From Hydractinia symbiolongicarpus (lineage: Eukaryota; Cnidaria; Hydrozoa; Anthoathecata; Hydractiniidae): a stretch of DNA of 64,000 nt. Below, piece after piece: positions 13,801 through 23,600 of the stretch (its first letter is position 1; each line of letters starts with the position of its first letter). The position numbers and the translations under genes are program-made. The notes beneath the pieces were generated by a model. It did not search any database and was not told where the DNA came from. It saw only the letters and a program-made list of their open reading frames with translations. The DNA lies in NCBI RefSeq assembly GCF_029227915.1, contig NC_079879.1, positions 2,666,001-2,730,000 on the forward strand, read 5' to 3'.

Positions 13801-15618
13801 TCCCGAGTTTGATAAATTATAATTATTATGACGTCATCCGAAATTTTATAATGGGTCTATGCTTTTAAAATAAGGATATTCAGATAGAATGTTAAATTAT
13901 CATGACTGAAACTGAAATTTTTAAAGCAATATAATATTCTGGTTAAACTTTTTTTATATTGAAAAAAAAAAAATTCTTTTGAAAACAAGGCTAGTCTTAG
14001 TACGCTCCTCTATATAAAGGGGTTGACCGTAACTTTCAGCTCGAAATCGAGGCACTTAACGAACAGAAATATTTCCGAAATAAGGTAATTTGTTCTACAT
14101 TTTGCTAAGGAACTTATGGATGAAAATCATGTTTCGTAACAACCTCTTCAATTGAGTTTGACATGATTAGGAAATTCGGAAAAGGTCTATTACCAGAGAA
14201 TTTGTAAGAGAAACTTACTGAAACCAAGGCTCATACTCCACTGCCAAAGCCAAATTTAATGTCAGAAGCGTAACCTTTTGTTGATTTTTAGTTCCTACAT
14301 GAAGTAATGCATCTACACTGTTTTTCTTCGTTGAAGACCAGCGAGCGTAGTACAATGTGTTTCTATGTGTATCGTAGCTCATACTGTGAACAAGTCCTGA
14401 AACTGAAAACATCTTATAATAAATATTATATTAATAATATTGAAAATATCATTTTTTTGGTCAGAAGGTAATTAAGTGTCTAAAATTGGAGTTTTGATTG
14501 GAGGTTGATAAAGAAACATAGCTGTTCATGTTGGGCGCTGATGGGTAGTTATCCCCACCTTAAACATAGGGGGCGTATTTTTATGACAACATAGTGCTCA
14601 GGAACTATGGATGTCCAAATGTGGGGCTGTTCTTGCCCAACTTTTGCGCGGATATTTAGCGATTCGTCTTCATAGGGTTATTAATAGCAAAACAATAACT
14701 TCGAAAAAATTTATGCTGTAATACATGATTTTTTATTTATAACAATGCTTTTTCGTTTCAACATAATTATCTTTAAGTTGTGGGCAAGTATCATCCTGGT
14801 ATAGTCTTAGCATATTCTTAAAGCGGTTACATACATTCCAAGTCTTAATAGCCACTTGCCCAGAGTTTCGTTTTATATCCATGAACACGCGATATTGTTA
14901 TTTTTTGCTTATATTCCATTTAGGCTGCAACCAACATTTCAAGATGGGCATATTCTTAGTTTCCTTTGAATATTCTTATAGAGTGTAGTCTTATGAGCAA
15001 ACACGTATGTAAAGAGAATACACTAACTAACAACAATCCACTGTCACGGAGAACCATACGGCCTATCCGTAAAATCTTGAGGTGGTGACTTACCCTGTGA
15101 AAGCGTTTTTTGTACCAGACCAGGAAGAACTATCATGCCAATCGACACAGTGTTGTCCTTAACGTAAAAGCTAGCAAAGATTCTCTTATTTTTATAATCT
15201 TGCGCTATACCGGTAACTATGTTTGCAGTTCTTATTCTGCCTTTCTCTAATTCCAACACATTTCCATGAGCATAAACAAAGCTTTGATGATAACTGCAGT
15301 TTTTTTCATTGAGCTGAAGTACCCCATGAATATTGCAAGAACATCTAAATAATTGGATATAATTGTGATATAAAAATTACAATCTCAATTCCTCTTAAAA
15401 GGTTTTTTTTATCCTTACTTACTTTACCCTTCCGAAAACAGATTTACATGTATCTTCACATCCTCCATTTTTAGTGAAACATGACGCATTGACACCTAAC
15501 AACAAGAAATTTATTTCCGTAATACCACTTGCAACGAAACAATAAAGACAACAACAACAACATTATTACCCTCTCCAATCAGTAGAATTATAACCAATAA
15601 TACACAACACGAAGTCAT
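1684..15618 (-). CDS. secreted EGF / YWTD propeller / TSP1 mosaic protein (3' partial)
   Basis: Eleven minus-strand exons were assembled by splice signals and phase: 15618-15570, 15495-15423, 15344-15094, 14396-14219, 9367-9221, 6267-6035, 5336-5115, 4748-4685, 4124-3850, 2484-2316, 1848-1684. Joined, they give 608 uninterrupted codons. Domains: signal peptide (about 1-19), EGF (C22-C57), a propeller of about 250 residues with YLFIAAGS and VDPITEKVFWID motifs resembling LDL-receptor class B (YWTD) repeats, TSP1 (about 311-384), a second EGF, and a second propeller that runs off the left edge. Both EGFs have identical cysteine spacing (6-3-8-1-12). Exon phases of the first unit (1-2, 2-1, 1-2, 2-2, 2-1) are repeated in the second as far as visible, so the EGF-propeller unit was duplicated with TSP1 between the copies. 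EGF-YWTD pairs are typical of LDL-receptor relatives, but no LDL-A repeats are seen. Likely secreted or a receptor ectodomain; ligand unknown. Confidence 0.82.
1849..3849. other. introns 9 and 10 of the mosaic gene
   Basis: Apart from exon 10 (2316-2484), this stretch is AT-rich intron with no supported gene, repeat family or RNA. Confidence 0.5.
2316..2484 (-). CDS. mosaic gene exon 10: propeller 2
   Basis: Acceptor GTTATAG, donor GTAAGT, phases 1 to 2. Encodes FEKASNTIYYAQSNGKVKAV, a YWTD-like blade and the counterpart of exon 4. Confidence 0.8.
3850..4124 (-). CDS. mosaic gene exon 9: end of EGF 2 and start of propeller 2
   Basis: Begins with C-D-C, completes the EGF with the final cysteine after 12 residues, then enters propeller sequence (DFEKKTLFYVS). 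Phases 2 to 1, donor GTAAGT. Structural counterpart of exon 3, and 24 nt longer. Confidence 0.82.
4270..4440. repeat. dispersed repeat, copy A
   Basis: Segment with ATACCCGTATACG, a TCTG tetranucleotide run, AGTAGCGAGACGCACGC and a CCGTGG-N-CCACGG hairpin. A diverged copy lies at 8985-9130 in the same orientation (ATACCGGTATG, AGTAGCGAGATGCACGC, TTTTCCACAGGGC). Both copies sit in introns of the mosaic gene. Class unknown; a short non-autonomous element is likely. Confidence 0.55.
4685..4748 (-). CDS. mosaic gene exon 8: first half of EGF 2
   Basis: Acceptor ATAG, donor GTATGT, phases 1 to 2. Encodes C-GENNGG-C-EGR-C, the same cysteine spacing as exon 2, with the domain split at the same codon phase. 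Confidence 0.8.
5115..5336 (-). CDS. mosaic gene exon 7: thrombospondin type 1 repeat
   Basis: A single symmetric phase 1-1 exon of 74 codons, the usual arrangement for a shuffled module. It shows E-W-S-A-W, then S-T-C-x3-C-S-G-S-x4-R-S-C and a late C-V-G ... S-C-G-R-A-N-C, which is the TSP1 pattern. Seven cysteines are visible rather than the usual six; the additional one is in an insert of the middle segment. Confidence 0.82.
6035..6267 (-). CDS. mosaic gene exon 6: last blades of propeller 1
   Basis: Acceptor TTTAAG, donor GTAAGT, phases 2 to 1. Encodes KIEMANYDGS and GDLLWTSN, matching the K-I-x-x-A-x-x-D-G-S strand and W-T-S turn of LDL-receptor class B repeats. It closes the first EGF-propeller unit with a phase 1 boundary. 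Confidence 0.83.
6268..7078. other. intron 5 (3' part) of the mosaic gene
   Basis: AT-rich intron. Around 6600-6690 there is a cluster of GCTAGC palindromes and a C-rich run. No gene seen. Confidence 0.4.
7079..8061. mobile_element. possible non-autonomous element bounded by inverted repeats
   Basis: AAAGAGAGGCGAAC at about 7081-7094 has a near-perfect reverse complement (GTTCGCCTCTCCTTT) at about 8046-8060; the interior is AT-rich. No transposase is encoded and a target-site duplication is not clear. The inverted match is only about 15 bp, so chance or an unrelated pair cannot be excluded. Confidence 0.35.
8985..9130. repeat. dispersed repeat, copy B
   Basis: Diverged relative of the segment at 4270-4440, sharing AGTAGCGAGA-GCACGC, a TATAAAAA stretch and TTTTCCAC-GGGC in the same order. 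Confidence 0.5.
9221..9367 (-). CDS. mosaic gene exon 5: propeller 1
   Basis: Acceptor TCGTTTAG, donor GTAATG, phases 2 to 2. Encodes YLFIAAGS, ILRYDTR and VDPITEKVFWID, the clearest YWTD-type blade in the protein. It aligns residue by residue with exon 11. It is separated from exon 4 by a 4.85-kb intron. Confidence 0.83.
9368..10282. other. intron 4 (left part) of the mosaic gene
   Basis: AT-rich. GTCGGCAAAAA-type segments recur near 9733 and 10236, possibly a diverged short repeat. No gene seen. Confidence 0.4.
10283..12302. mobile_element. 2.0-kb non-autonomous TA-flanked inverted-repeat element
   Basis: The left end CAGCGCAGTCTGGGCA and following GCGCTTGTAGGGACAAAT are matched in inverse orientation at the right end (ATTTGTCCCTACAAGCGC, then TGCCCAGACTGCGCTG), giving terminal inverted repeats of about 45 bp. 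Both ends are flanked by TA (10281-10282 and 12303-12304), as expected for a Tc1/mariner-type target duplication. The 2-kb interior has no long reading frame, so it would need transposase in trans. It lies in intron 4 of the mosaic gene. Confidence 0.72.
12164..12191. repeat. perfect 12-bp hairpin
   Basis: GGAGGTATAAAA and its reverse complement are separated by four bases. It lies inside the 2-kb inverted-repeat element near its right end. No terminator or RNA function is implied. Confidence 0.6.
12305..13796. other. intron 4 (right part) of the mosaic gene
   Basis: AT-rich sequence with no supported gene. Short reading frames at 12472-12666 and 13503-13694 have composition like the surrounding intron and no flanking splice signals. 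Confidence 0.4.
13797..14192 (+). repeat. promoter-like dispersed repeat, copy A
   Basis: About 395 bp recurs at 28048-28416 in the same orientation. Shared blocks in order: ACCTTTCC, TTATGACGT, CGAAATTTTATA, ATTCAGATAGAA, TTAAATTATCATGAC, AAAGCAATATAATATT, a TATATAAAGGG box, TTGACCG, GAGGCACTTAAC, GGTAATTTGTTCT, TTGAGTTTG, TTAGGAAATTCGGAAA. The TATA-like box and a downstream AG-GTAATT are both retained. It lies in the mosaic gene's intron 4, antisense to that gene. Confidence 0.7.
14219..14396 (-). CDS. mosaic gene exon 4: propeller 1
   Basis: Acceptor TTTCAG, donor GTAAGT, phases 1 to 2. Motifs such as YDTHRNTLYYA match the propeller pattern (xDxxxxxLYYx) and align with FEKASNTIYYA in exon 10. 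A dispersed repeat ends about 27 bp beyond its donor. Confidence 0.8.
14397..15093. other. intron 3 of the mosaic gene
   Basis: No gene seen. Several ATTCTTA-type strings occur here (for example near 14810, 14950 and 14970). Confidence 0.4.
15094..15344 (-). CDS. mosaic gene exon 3: end of EGF 1 and start of propeller 1
   Basis: Starts with the C-S-C pair of the EGF, then the last EGF cysteine after 12 residues. It continues into beta-strand-like sequence with an aromatic/hydrophobic F-V-Y-A-H-G-N-V start, closely parallel to F-Y-V-S-Q-G-N-V in exon 9. Phases 2 to 1, donor GTAAGT. Confidence 0.82.
15423..15495 (-). CDS. mosaic gene exon 2: first half of EGF 1
   Basis: Acceptor TTGTTAG, donor GTAAGT, phases 1 to 2. 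It encodes the first three EGF cysteines in C-FTKNGG-C-EDT-C and leads into the split codon that precedes the C-x-C pair in the next exon. Confidence 0.82.
15570..15618 (-). CDS. mosaic gene exon 1: start and signal peptide
   Basis: ATG at 15618 opens a hydrophobic leader (M-T-S-C-C-V-L-L-V-I-I-L-L-I-G-E) typical of a secretory signal peptide. The exon ends in phase 1 at a GTAATA donor. A T-rich run plus AG lies just upstream of the ATG, so a 5' UTR intron is possible. Confidence 0.75.
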
Positions 15619-18600
15619 TTCTTGTTCTAAAAAAATGAAAATTAATACTATTTAAAAAAAAAGGGAAAATATAGTTCTGTCCGTATTCTTAATTGAATCA
15701 TTAACCATTATTTTAATCACGCGTGGGGTTAATTGCATAAAAATGAATTCATTAAAAAATTGGAATCTTTCTGACGCAACTAATTTATAATGCGGTTATT
15801 GACAAAAAAACTTTTCCAAATTTTAACGGAAGTGTAAACCAAGAAGGGAAATATTAGCAGAAATAGATATGCATTATTAATTATTCATTTTTGTATAAGA
15901 ATCATACTTTATGCTTATAACATCGACATTTTCAGCTTAAAATAGGTCTTCCAGTGATTCTTAAATAATTATTCAATAATGGACTAATACTTTAATTGAT
16001 ACAATTAAAAAATGAAAGAAAATACTAATATCTAATGAAGCAAAAAATTAAGGTAAAATCGCCCGTTGACGGCTGGGGTCTAAAAAAAAGCTGTGCGAAA
16101 CCATTTCGGACATACAGGATTGGGTTACTATTATAGAACGCATCAATTGAAGCGAATATTGTAGAATATAGGAACTCCCCTTAAAAAGGGGTGTACATGG
16201 CTAATCAGGGATTAGATCTTCCACTCCTAAATCATACAATTCACTCACAGCTACTTTTCTGTCCCGCTTCCAAAAATATATCACAACAATTCTTCTTCTT
16301 CGCTTTCTGTTAGCGATTTAAAATTAAAATTGGAATACTTTTACTATGAAATAATGAGTATGTTAGATATACACGAGGAATTTATATTAGCACATATTCA
16401 AACAGTAAAGCTTTGAACCAAAAATATTTGTTCCAGGTAGCAGACGCTCGAATTTACGGCATTCGAATTAGCGGATGCGTACTGAAATATGACTCATTCT
16501 GCACTTTAAATATAATACCAGATTATTGGAGCCACGTTCCAGCTTACTTTTAATAAACAAGATGCCATCATAAGGAAAGCTCTTGCATGATACTGCATGG
16601 AGAAACGTTCCATGAACCTGCCATTACTCTGTAAAACAATCGCCCGTGGTGAATATTCCTGTCATAAAAATAGAAACATATTTAATACTTACAATACCAA
16701 ACTAAGTCTTGAAATTTGTACTTGTATATTTTCCAGACTGAATTGCCTTCACAACTGAACAAACAATTGTTTTCCCTTGAAGCCAAAATGACGGTTTATA
16801 TTTAATGACAAGTTATCGTCATAATAAATTAATTTGTGAAGCAAATTAAATTAGATAGTGTAATTAAAAAAGGGTATTTCAGACTTTTTTGTATACTTCC
16901 TTCTTTCGAAATTAGTCAAAGGGAAATGAGCACCAAATATCGTATTGTTAAAATTTCGGAGGGCAACGTAAAACCTGTCAATATGTGTTTTTCACCATTA
17001 ACATCAAAATTGGTCAGCTTCGTTAAAACTGTCTTATTTAAAAAATTATGACAGCTTTTATTAGGCGTTCAGAAGGCAAAAATCAAATCAAAAATGTTTT
17101 ATGCAAAAAAAAGATTTTTGCAAGACGTAAGCATATTGGCAATTCTAGCGTTTTTCTGCTGACCAGCATATATAAAAAATTTGAGAATTTCAATACTCAT
17201 GTCCACATAACACACATCTGTTTTTCGAGAGCTTTCGAGAGCTGAAAAAATATTTTCTAAGTATTTTATCATAAATGACTAGAAAAAAGTGGACAAGAAT
17301 GACGTTTTATTATTCAAAAACAATGTAATTACATATTATTAGGTAAAAACTTTAATCACCTTTTTATGGATCATTGATAACCACACAGTGAATTCCCCCA
17401 CATATCTGACAAACGATGTTCTGGTTTCCATTCTATTTTTAGGTTGCATGTCAATCCGTTTTACTCTAGACTTAAAATTTGTCTTGGATTGACACCTCAC
17501 ACCGTTCTTGATTGCTCTTGCTACTCAATAAAATAGCATTACCATCCCCCAGACACAAGGCAAATTATCATGCGCAAGCTATGCAATATGTCTCAAAGCA
17601 TGCGCATGACAATGTTTCTCGTGACGCCACTTCTCATTTGCTGCAGAACAGTCTTATGAAAAACATTGATTTAAATATTCGTACCTCCCGAAGCATGGAT
17701 GTGGGGGGAGTGAAGAGTTTTTTCGAGGTCAGATCTTGCTCTATGGCTTCTTTTTTGTTTTTATTTTTGTAATATACATCACTACTATCCCATAACGCAG
17801 GCTTGTTTTATAAAAGTCGATTAAAATTGTCTTTTCCTCATCAGCTTTTTCTTTTAATCCGACATTTTTGCTTTTTCTCCTATCTTATCTCTTCGTTTGA
17901 TGTTCGAATTCTCAAGAAAAGCAATGTTTACAGTTTCTCGCATTTTTATTGGTCAATTACACAAACCTCAAATGGCTTTGCAAAATATTTGTTGCATGAA
18001 ATGGGACATGAGGCAAAAATGTGACACAACAATAATTTTGTCCCACAACAATAACCCGGAACATGCTGCAACAAAATGTTAATCCAATTTTGTACCCGGA
18101 CCACAGGCACAAAATAGATTCAGATCTATTTTGTCCCCGAAGTCGTGGAGCAAACTTTTCGCTCCATGCAACATTTTTTTTGCTCCATTGCAGTAAAAAG
18201 TGGATATGGAACACGAGTAATTTTTGTCATGCGCGTGCAGTGAAACAATGTTGCATAGCGCGAGCATGAAAATGCCCCTCGTGCCCCCTTAGCTTTATAT
18301 TCAAAAAAAATTTGAAACACATTATACTCAAAGTACTTCTCAAGAAGGTGTTTATATATACACTGAGACCATAGATTTTTAAATTGGATAAAATCGCTTT
18401 TTTTTTACTTCGTTGCCGTTAAACTGCAAGAGGACCACCCAGAACACTTGTAATTTATCGCAATCAAATAAAGAAGCTGAGCCGAGGTTGGTCTTTTTTA
18501 CACTTGTTAGCCCCAACTGAATGTTGTCATTTGTGAATAAAGCGCGCTGAATATATTAATATAAGTACTTATGTTTTATCAAATAAAAATAGGGGCATAA

Positions 18601-19749
18601 AATGTAAGTTCCTATTTCAATTAGACACATCACGCACCATAATAAAGATATGTCATAGATGGCCATCATATTTATGTCTTGTTTTTCTTACCTAAGCACT
18701 TACAAGTGTTTCATTCACGTACGAATCGACGCCATAATTTCATTTCGTTTTCTCTAAAATTTAAAATAATAACAGCTTGTCAGTTTAGCAGTTTTATACC
18801 TGAAAAGTATAACCTCTGTTCATTTAAACTTGTACAAATAGAGGAGATAGAGCTTGATCAATATGACGCCATAATAAATTCTAATAATATTTAAAAAATC
18901 AAGAAGACCAAAGAGCATCAAGTGACCAGGATTCTGCAGCCAGTAGACTGCAAAAATGTTCCCATTAGCGAGTTATTCTCTCCATGACCTTGAAGAGTTC
19001 AATAAATCATGAAATTCGCGTCAGCAATAAATAATCACCTTTTAATATTGAGATGTTTGTTGTGTTTGCACCCCCCCCCCTTTCTTCCTCCCCTCTTAGG
19101 GCGCTGTTTTTCTGGTCCCTCCAAAATTGTAGGGCTCCATGACATTAGGCAATTCAAAAAATTACATCGTGGGGGTACTAAGGGCTTTTTGTTCCACCTT
19201 TTAAACCCTATTCGTGCTGTTTTTTATAACTTTGTGTTTGCTCATTCATACTTTGTTACTTTAGTGACGTAGACTTATATTCAATTTTATTGGGAACATA
19301 TATTTTGAAATTCACAATATTTCTTGTTTATTACATCTGTGTGAATACATAGCATAGTTCTTGTTTTGTAAAGTCCCTATTTATATACACAAGGACTTTC
19401 CAAAACAAATATTAGGAGACATCTTCCTCTTTTAAATTCCTTTTACTTCCGTCGTAGAAAATTATTGCTATGCGACAGAAGCTATTATTGTTCTTTAGGT
19501 AGAGCGCTTAATAACTGTGTAAAAAAAAGTTTATGTAAAGTATATTTTGCTATAAATTTATTTTTCTCTTTTCAAGATTATTATACAGTACTTATTATTT
19601 ATTTTCTATTCATTTGAGCCAACGATTAAATTATTAAATTTACAATCAGCTGCGGAACTGGAAAAGTAAAGACTTCCAGACTGACCAATTACTTTGCTGA
19701 GACCAACCATTTTACCAAACGCTATGACCAACGCTTTCTATCTGCAAGC
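15619..19749. other. intergenic: 5' side of the mosaic gene to the GPCR
   Basis: This should hold the mosaic gene's promoter and any 5' UTR exon, but no clear TATA box or CpG-rich block stands out. A minus-strand open stretch at about 17103-17237 follows a TTTTTTCAG acceptor-like site but ends in a stop and is unrecognised. A C10 tract is at 19071-19080. Short plus-strand frames at 17512-18269 overlap one another in several frames and look spurious. Confidence 0.4.
18110..18133. repeat. short perfect hairpin
   Basis: CAAAATAGA and TCTATTTTG flank a six-base loop. It lies in a stretch where several CAAAAT and GCTCCAT strings recur, probably a decayed repeat. Confidence 0.45.
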
Positions 19750-20646
19750 TTATTCCAGTCCGTCTATGCAAAATAACTTTTTTTTTAATACTCTTTTTAC
19801 AGCTGGAATCGCGAACACGTAAATAATTGCATCGGAAGAAAATCCCGCATAGTACGAGATAAACACATACGATTTCAAACTATGTGGTAAGTCTCTCTTT
19901 AGGACCAGTGAATAAAAGAATACTTGATCCGGAATAACGATTAGCGCGATAAACGTCACAATCACCATCGTAACGACGATCATCCCTTTAAATCGTCTTT
20001 TTTTGACAACAACAGCTCTATGTGCTTGTGTCGGAAGGTCTATCGTGCTACAGCTTCCCATAACAGTAAGTTGACCGCCTGCTTCGTACACTTTTCTTTG
20101 TCTCACGGATAAAGATGTCCTCAGTTTGCGCAGGGCATAATAATAAGTGCAGCCGGCCAACATCAGAAAAATCAACTCCGCAGTTGGATAGAAATATATG
20201 TAACACCTGCTGAAGAGCATCTCTTCGTCATGCTCAAGCAGTGCAATGTATAAGAAGGTCGCGATTAAAGCCAACACCCAGACAAGAAATAAAATCTTTT
20301 TCGTTTGTCTTGTAGGCAAGTAAAACATGTAACGAAAGTGAAGATAAACTTTTAAAAACCTGTCAATTGTCAATAATATCATAGCTATTAAATATAGCAT
20401 GGAAATTCCAAGATGTTCGAACACCAACAGGTAATACACAACAGAATGGTTCACTTTGCCAATTTGTAGAATGTGACGAATCAGTGATAATACACATATG
20501 AGTAGTTCTGATAAACTTAAATTCGCCAGATGTATGCGTTGATTGGAATCGTTGTTTACACTCTTGGTATGGTAAAGTGCATATAGAGCAAGAAGATGTA
20601 AAACAATCGGTATTGTTAGTGTGCTAGTTTCAATCTCAAGAAGCAT
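19750..20646 (-). CDS. intronless rhodopsin-like GPCR (298 aa)
   Basis: Single open frame with seven hydrophobic segments at about residues 10-26, 39-62, 70-94, 115-136, 150-172, 215-240 and 258-282. Class A hallmarks: LANLSLSE in TM2 (like the LAxxD motif, with E for D), D-R-F at 95-97 in place of DRY, a proline in TM6, and S-D-A-I-I-Y in place of NPxxY, followed by a basic helix-8-like tail. It lacks the TM3-start cysteine although ECL2 has C (FSRCYIY), and lacks the TM1 GN motif; the N-terminus is only about 10 residues. Likely a divergent orphan plasma-membrane receptor; ligand unknown. Single-exon orphan receptors of this sort are common in cnidarian expansions (family knowledge). A truncated N-terminus from an unseen upstream exon is possible. 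Confidence 0.8.
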   Translation of the reverse strand: MLLEIETSTLTIPIVLHLLALYALYHTKSVNNDSNQRIHLANLSLSELLICVLSLIRHILQIGKVNHSVVYYLLVFEHLGISMLYLIAMILLTIDRFLKVYLHFRYMFYLPTRQTKKILFLVWVLALIATFLYIALLEHDEEMLFSRCYIYFYPTAELIFLMLAGCTYYYALRKLRTSLSVRQRKVYEAGGQLTVMGSCSTIDLPTQAHRAVVVKKRRFKGMIVVTMVIVTFIALIVIPDQVFFYSLVLKRDLPHSLKSYVFISYYAGFSSDAIIYVFAIPAVKRVLKKKLFCIDGLE

Positions 20647-23600
20647 ACTTTACAACTATTTTACCACTAGTGCTTTTTTTTGTTTTGATCTTGCCATGTA
20701 TTTTTCAGATAACGTAACATAAAGCTCTATATATTAATTTCAATAAATTTTCCTTTTGATGTTTTTTCTAAAGAACCAGGGGGTGACAACAAACAAAGTC
20801 TTAGTCGCGGAGGAAAACTTTTTATGTGTGTTTATTTACGTATTTTCTGTAGCATCAAATATTAGTTTTCAGAAAAATTTTCCATTTAAAATGCACTTCC
20901 TCGTTGTGCTTGACAACTGCAAAAACGCAAGATGCATTATTCTTTGTTTTTCTAATTTAAATCTGCGGTGAAGTGCTAAAATCAACTGTCTCAAACATTG
21001 AATTTTTATTAAACATTGTTATTATGTGTATTTTCCCAATTCAACCGAACAAAAAGAAAAGCTTTTGAGTTTAGCATGGCAAGTTTCTTTTAATCCTTCT
21101 TTCGCAAATAATTTCTTGTTGATGTCACATTTATTCGTGTCTCAGTGACTCTGTTATAACACATTAGATACCTTACGCAAAGAGGACGAAGAGATAGAAT
21201 AGAACATGACAGTTTTAACAAGGGAATTACATGTTAAACCCCCAAGGTGCTTCATGTTGGCAAGGAAAATGTTCGATGATTTGTTTATTTTACCTGAGAC
21301 ACATATTCGTACTAATTTCGTTCAATATGTACAAGTTTAAATATCACCACAAATAATAAGGAAAATGTATTGAAATTAAAGGTTTTAATCCAAACCTTTC
21401 CACAATCAGTTCTGTTCCCTGACAAAAAAATGTATTTTATCGCGTATAATAATTTTTATTCAAGAAGTTCTTACGTAATGTTTGTCCTAATCTTCTTAAA
21501 AATCCCTTTCATGCGAATACGCAAACGATAGTAAGGTATTTTGGTAAGGGTATTTCTTCGAGTTTATTTTAATTTTTTAGTTTGTTTTATTTAGTTTCTT
21601 TAGTTTGAAAGACAAAAATATTCTTAAACGTATCACATGACTTACATAAGAAAGACTCTCTTAGCTGCCTGAGAAAAAAGCATATGGTTCTATTCGTAAT
21701 ATATTAAGTTTTTTTATATAAGTTTTCGCGCGTATTTATTTATTCAATTTCTTTATTGTAAGGTCACGCTTTAAGACGACAGTTCACTATGCATACGGTC
21801 GCTATTGTTTCGACAACGAGTATTGTTACGACAACGACAAACACAATCGACGAATCTTTTATTAAGTACCAGATAGGGAGCATGGGTTAAGTATTTTCCT
21901 CAACCACCTTTACAATGCTTTCAGGTTAATCATCAAAGACTCGTGACCTTATTTAATTTGGTTAAGTAAGACCAGCAAAGATAAACTAATAAAAAGAAAC
22001 AAACAAAAAAACTAATAAGTTGTCCGGGAACCAAACTTCATTGACGTAAAAGATCAGTATGTCTTAAATTAATGCTTTTGTCCACAAAGGGTCAAATAAA
22101 GGAAAATTTAAGAAACATTTTGTTATATTATGTTTTTTATTGAGATAGACTAGCTATCCATAAGCCCTGCCTACAGCTGCTAAGCTAGGATTGTTTATCC
22201 ACCTGTACATAGCTTTATAACCCTATATATCGATTAGACCTGTATATAGTTTTTACTCTTGTTATTTTTATCAAAGATGGCTGACTCAAGCTGGAAAGCT
22301 TTACTTGTTCACTCTCTTTACATCCACTCATATCTGAATATAACATGGTGTCAGGATATTGAATTTGTTACACAAGAACCTTAACTCGCAATATTTCACA
22401 ATACTCACATTATTTTAATATGTATTAAGGTTAACCAAAACACTGCTTGATACAAATGTATGATTAAATTGACAAAGTGGTGGCAGAGGGAGTGTGACAT
22501 AATTAACTTTAAATAACATTTCATGCAACAAATGTTCAACATGCTTTGTTGGTTACTCATGAAACAAACCTATATAGCTATAACCTTGGAAAGAATATTT
22601 GGGAAAATGTTATAAGAAGTCTTTTGCATTAAAATCTTGATGTTTAAATCTCGTTTTACTGTCCCTTTCCCGCTCCCTTAAAGTCAATGTTGCTTATACC
22701 TCTAAAGGCTAGAAAAATATAAGAAGTTTAGCTGCAATTAATATACCTGTCTACACGAAATTGTATAACTTTTTTAAAAAACTTTCTTTTCACAATAAAT
22801 ATCAAAGAAAAAACTCGTATATCTTCCTTTGCAGTTATTGTTATAGAAGCAGCAGCTATAATGGTAGAAGAAGAAAAGCGGTTGTGATTAAAAACAGAAA
22901 ATATGCTCAAATCTTTAGTTTAAACAATAGCTCATTAATTGATTTCCGCCGACCGCGACGCGATGCGGAATCTTTAAAATCGCCTTGAGGGATACAGTGA
23001 GAGACAGTGCAGCTAGGCTGGAGGTGTAATATTTAGACTTTAGGCTAAAATATTTGCGCAGTCCCTGTCACTGATATTACTTGAAAAGCCAATAGGAAAG
23101 CTTCGTTTTGTTTACAACTAATAAGAGTACAGATTGTAAATAATCTGATTTTCACAATTTTCTAGTATTCTACATTCCTTGGTCAAAGCTTTGGACTATG
23201 ACCAAAAGCACTTTGAATTCTGGTTGTGCGCATCGCGTCCTTTGGGTTTAGGTTTGGCTTGCTGGTGGGAACTCCAGAGTAGTATATATTATAGCATACT
23301 GGGTATAAGGTAAGAATTATTGTATTTTGATTAGCTAGCTGGTGTCTTATAGCTGATCTGCACATGCCTTTTGTCTAGTCACCAAGCTATCTAACTTTAG
23401 AATAGCTAAAGCTAGCTAGCTACCAGAAAAGCAAATTTTTAGTTGGGTTAATAGTCAGCCAACTGGACGTAGGTACCCCTTATATTATTTTTTTACAAGG
23501 GTTCTAATTAACTATTTCGGTAACTTTAAGATTTTTTAACGGAAAGCTTGGGCACTTTGTTGAACTTGCTTTGTAAACTCCCTAACCAACCAGCAGAAGC

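Noticed and set aside
17512-18320. Several overlapping frames on both strands
   Set aside because: At least six mutually overlapping frames occupy the same repeat-like sequence. None has splice signals or recognisable motifs.
19009-19272. 87-codon plus frame over the C10 tract
   Set aside because: The proline/leucine run comes from the homopolymer, and part of the rest is a repeat string shared with 36.0 kb.
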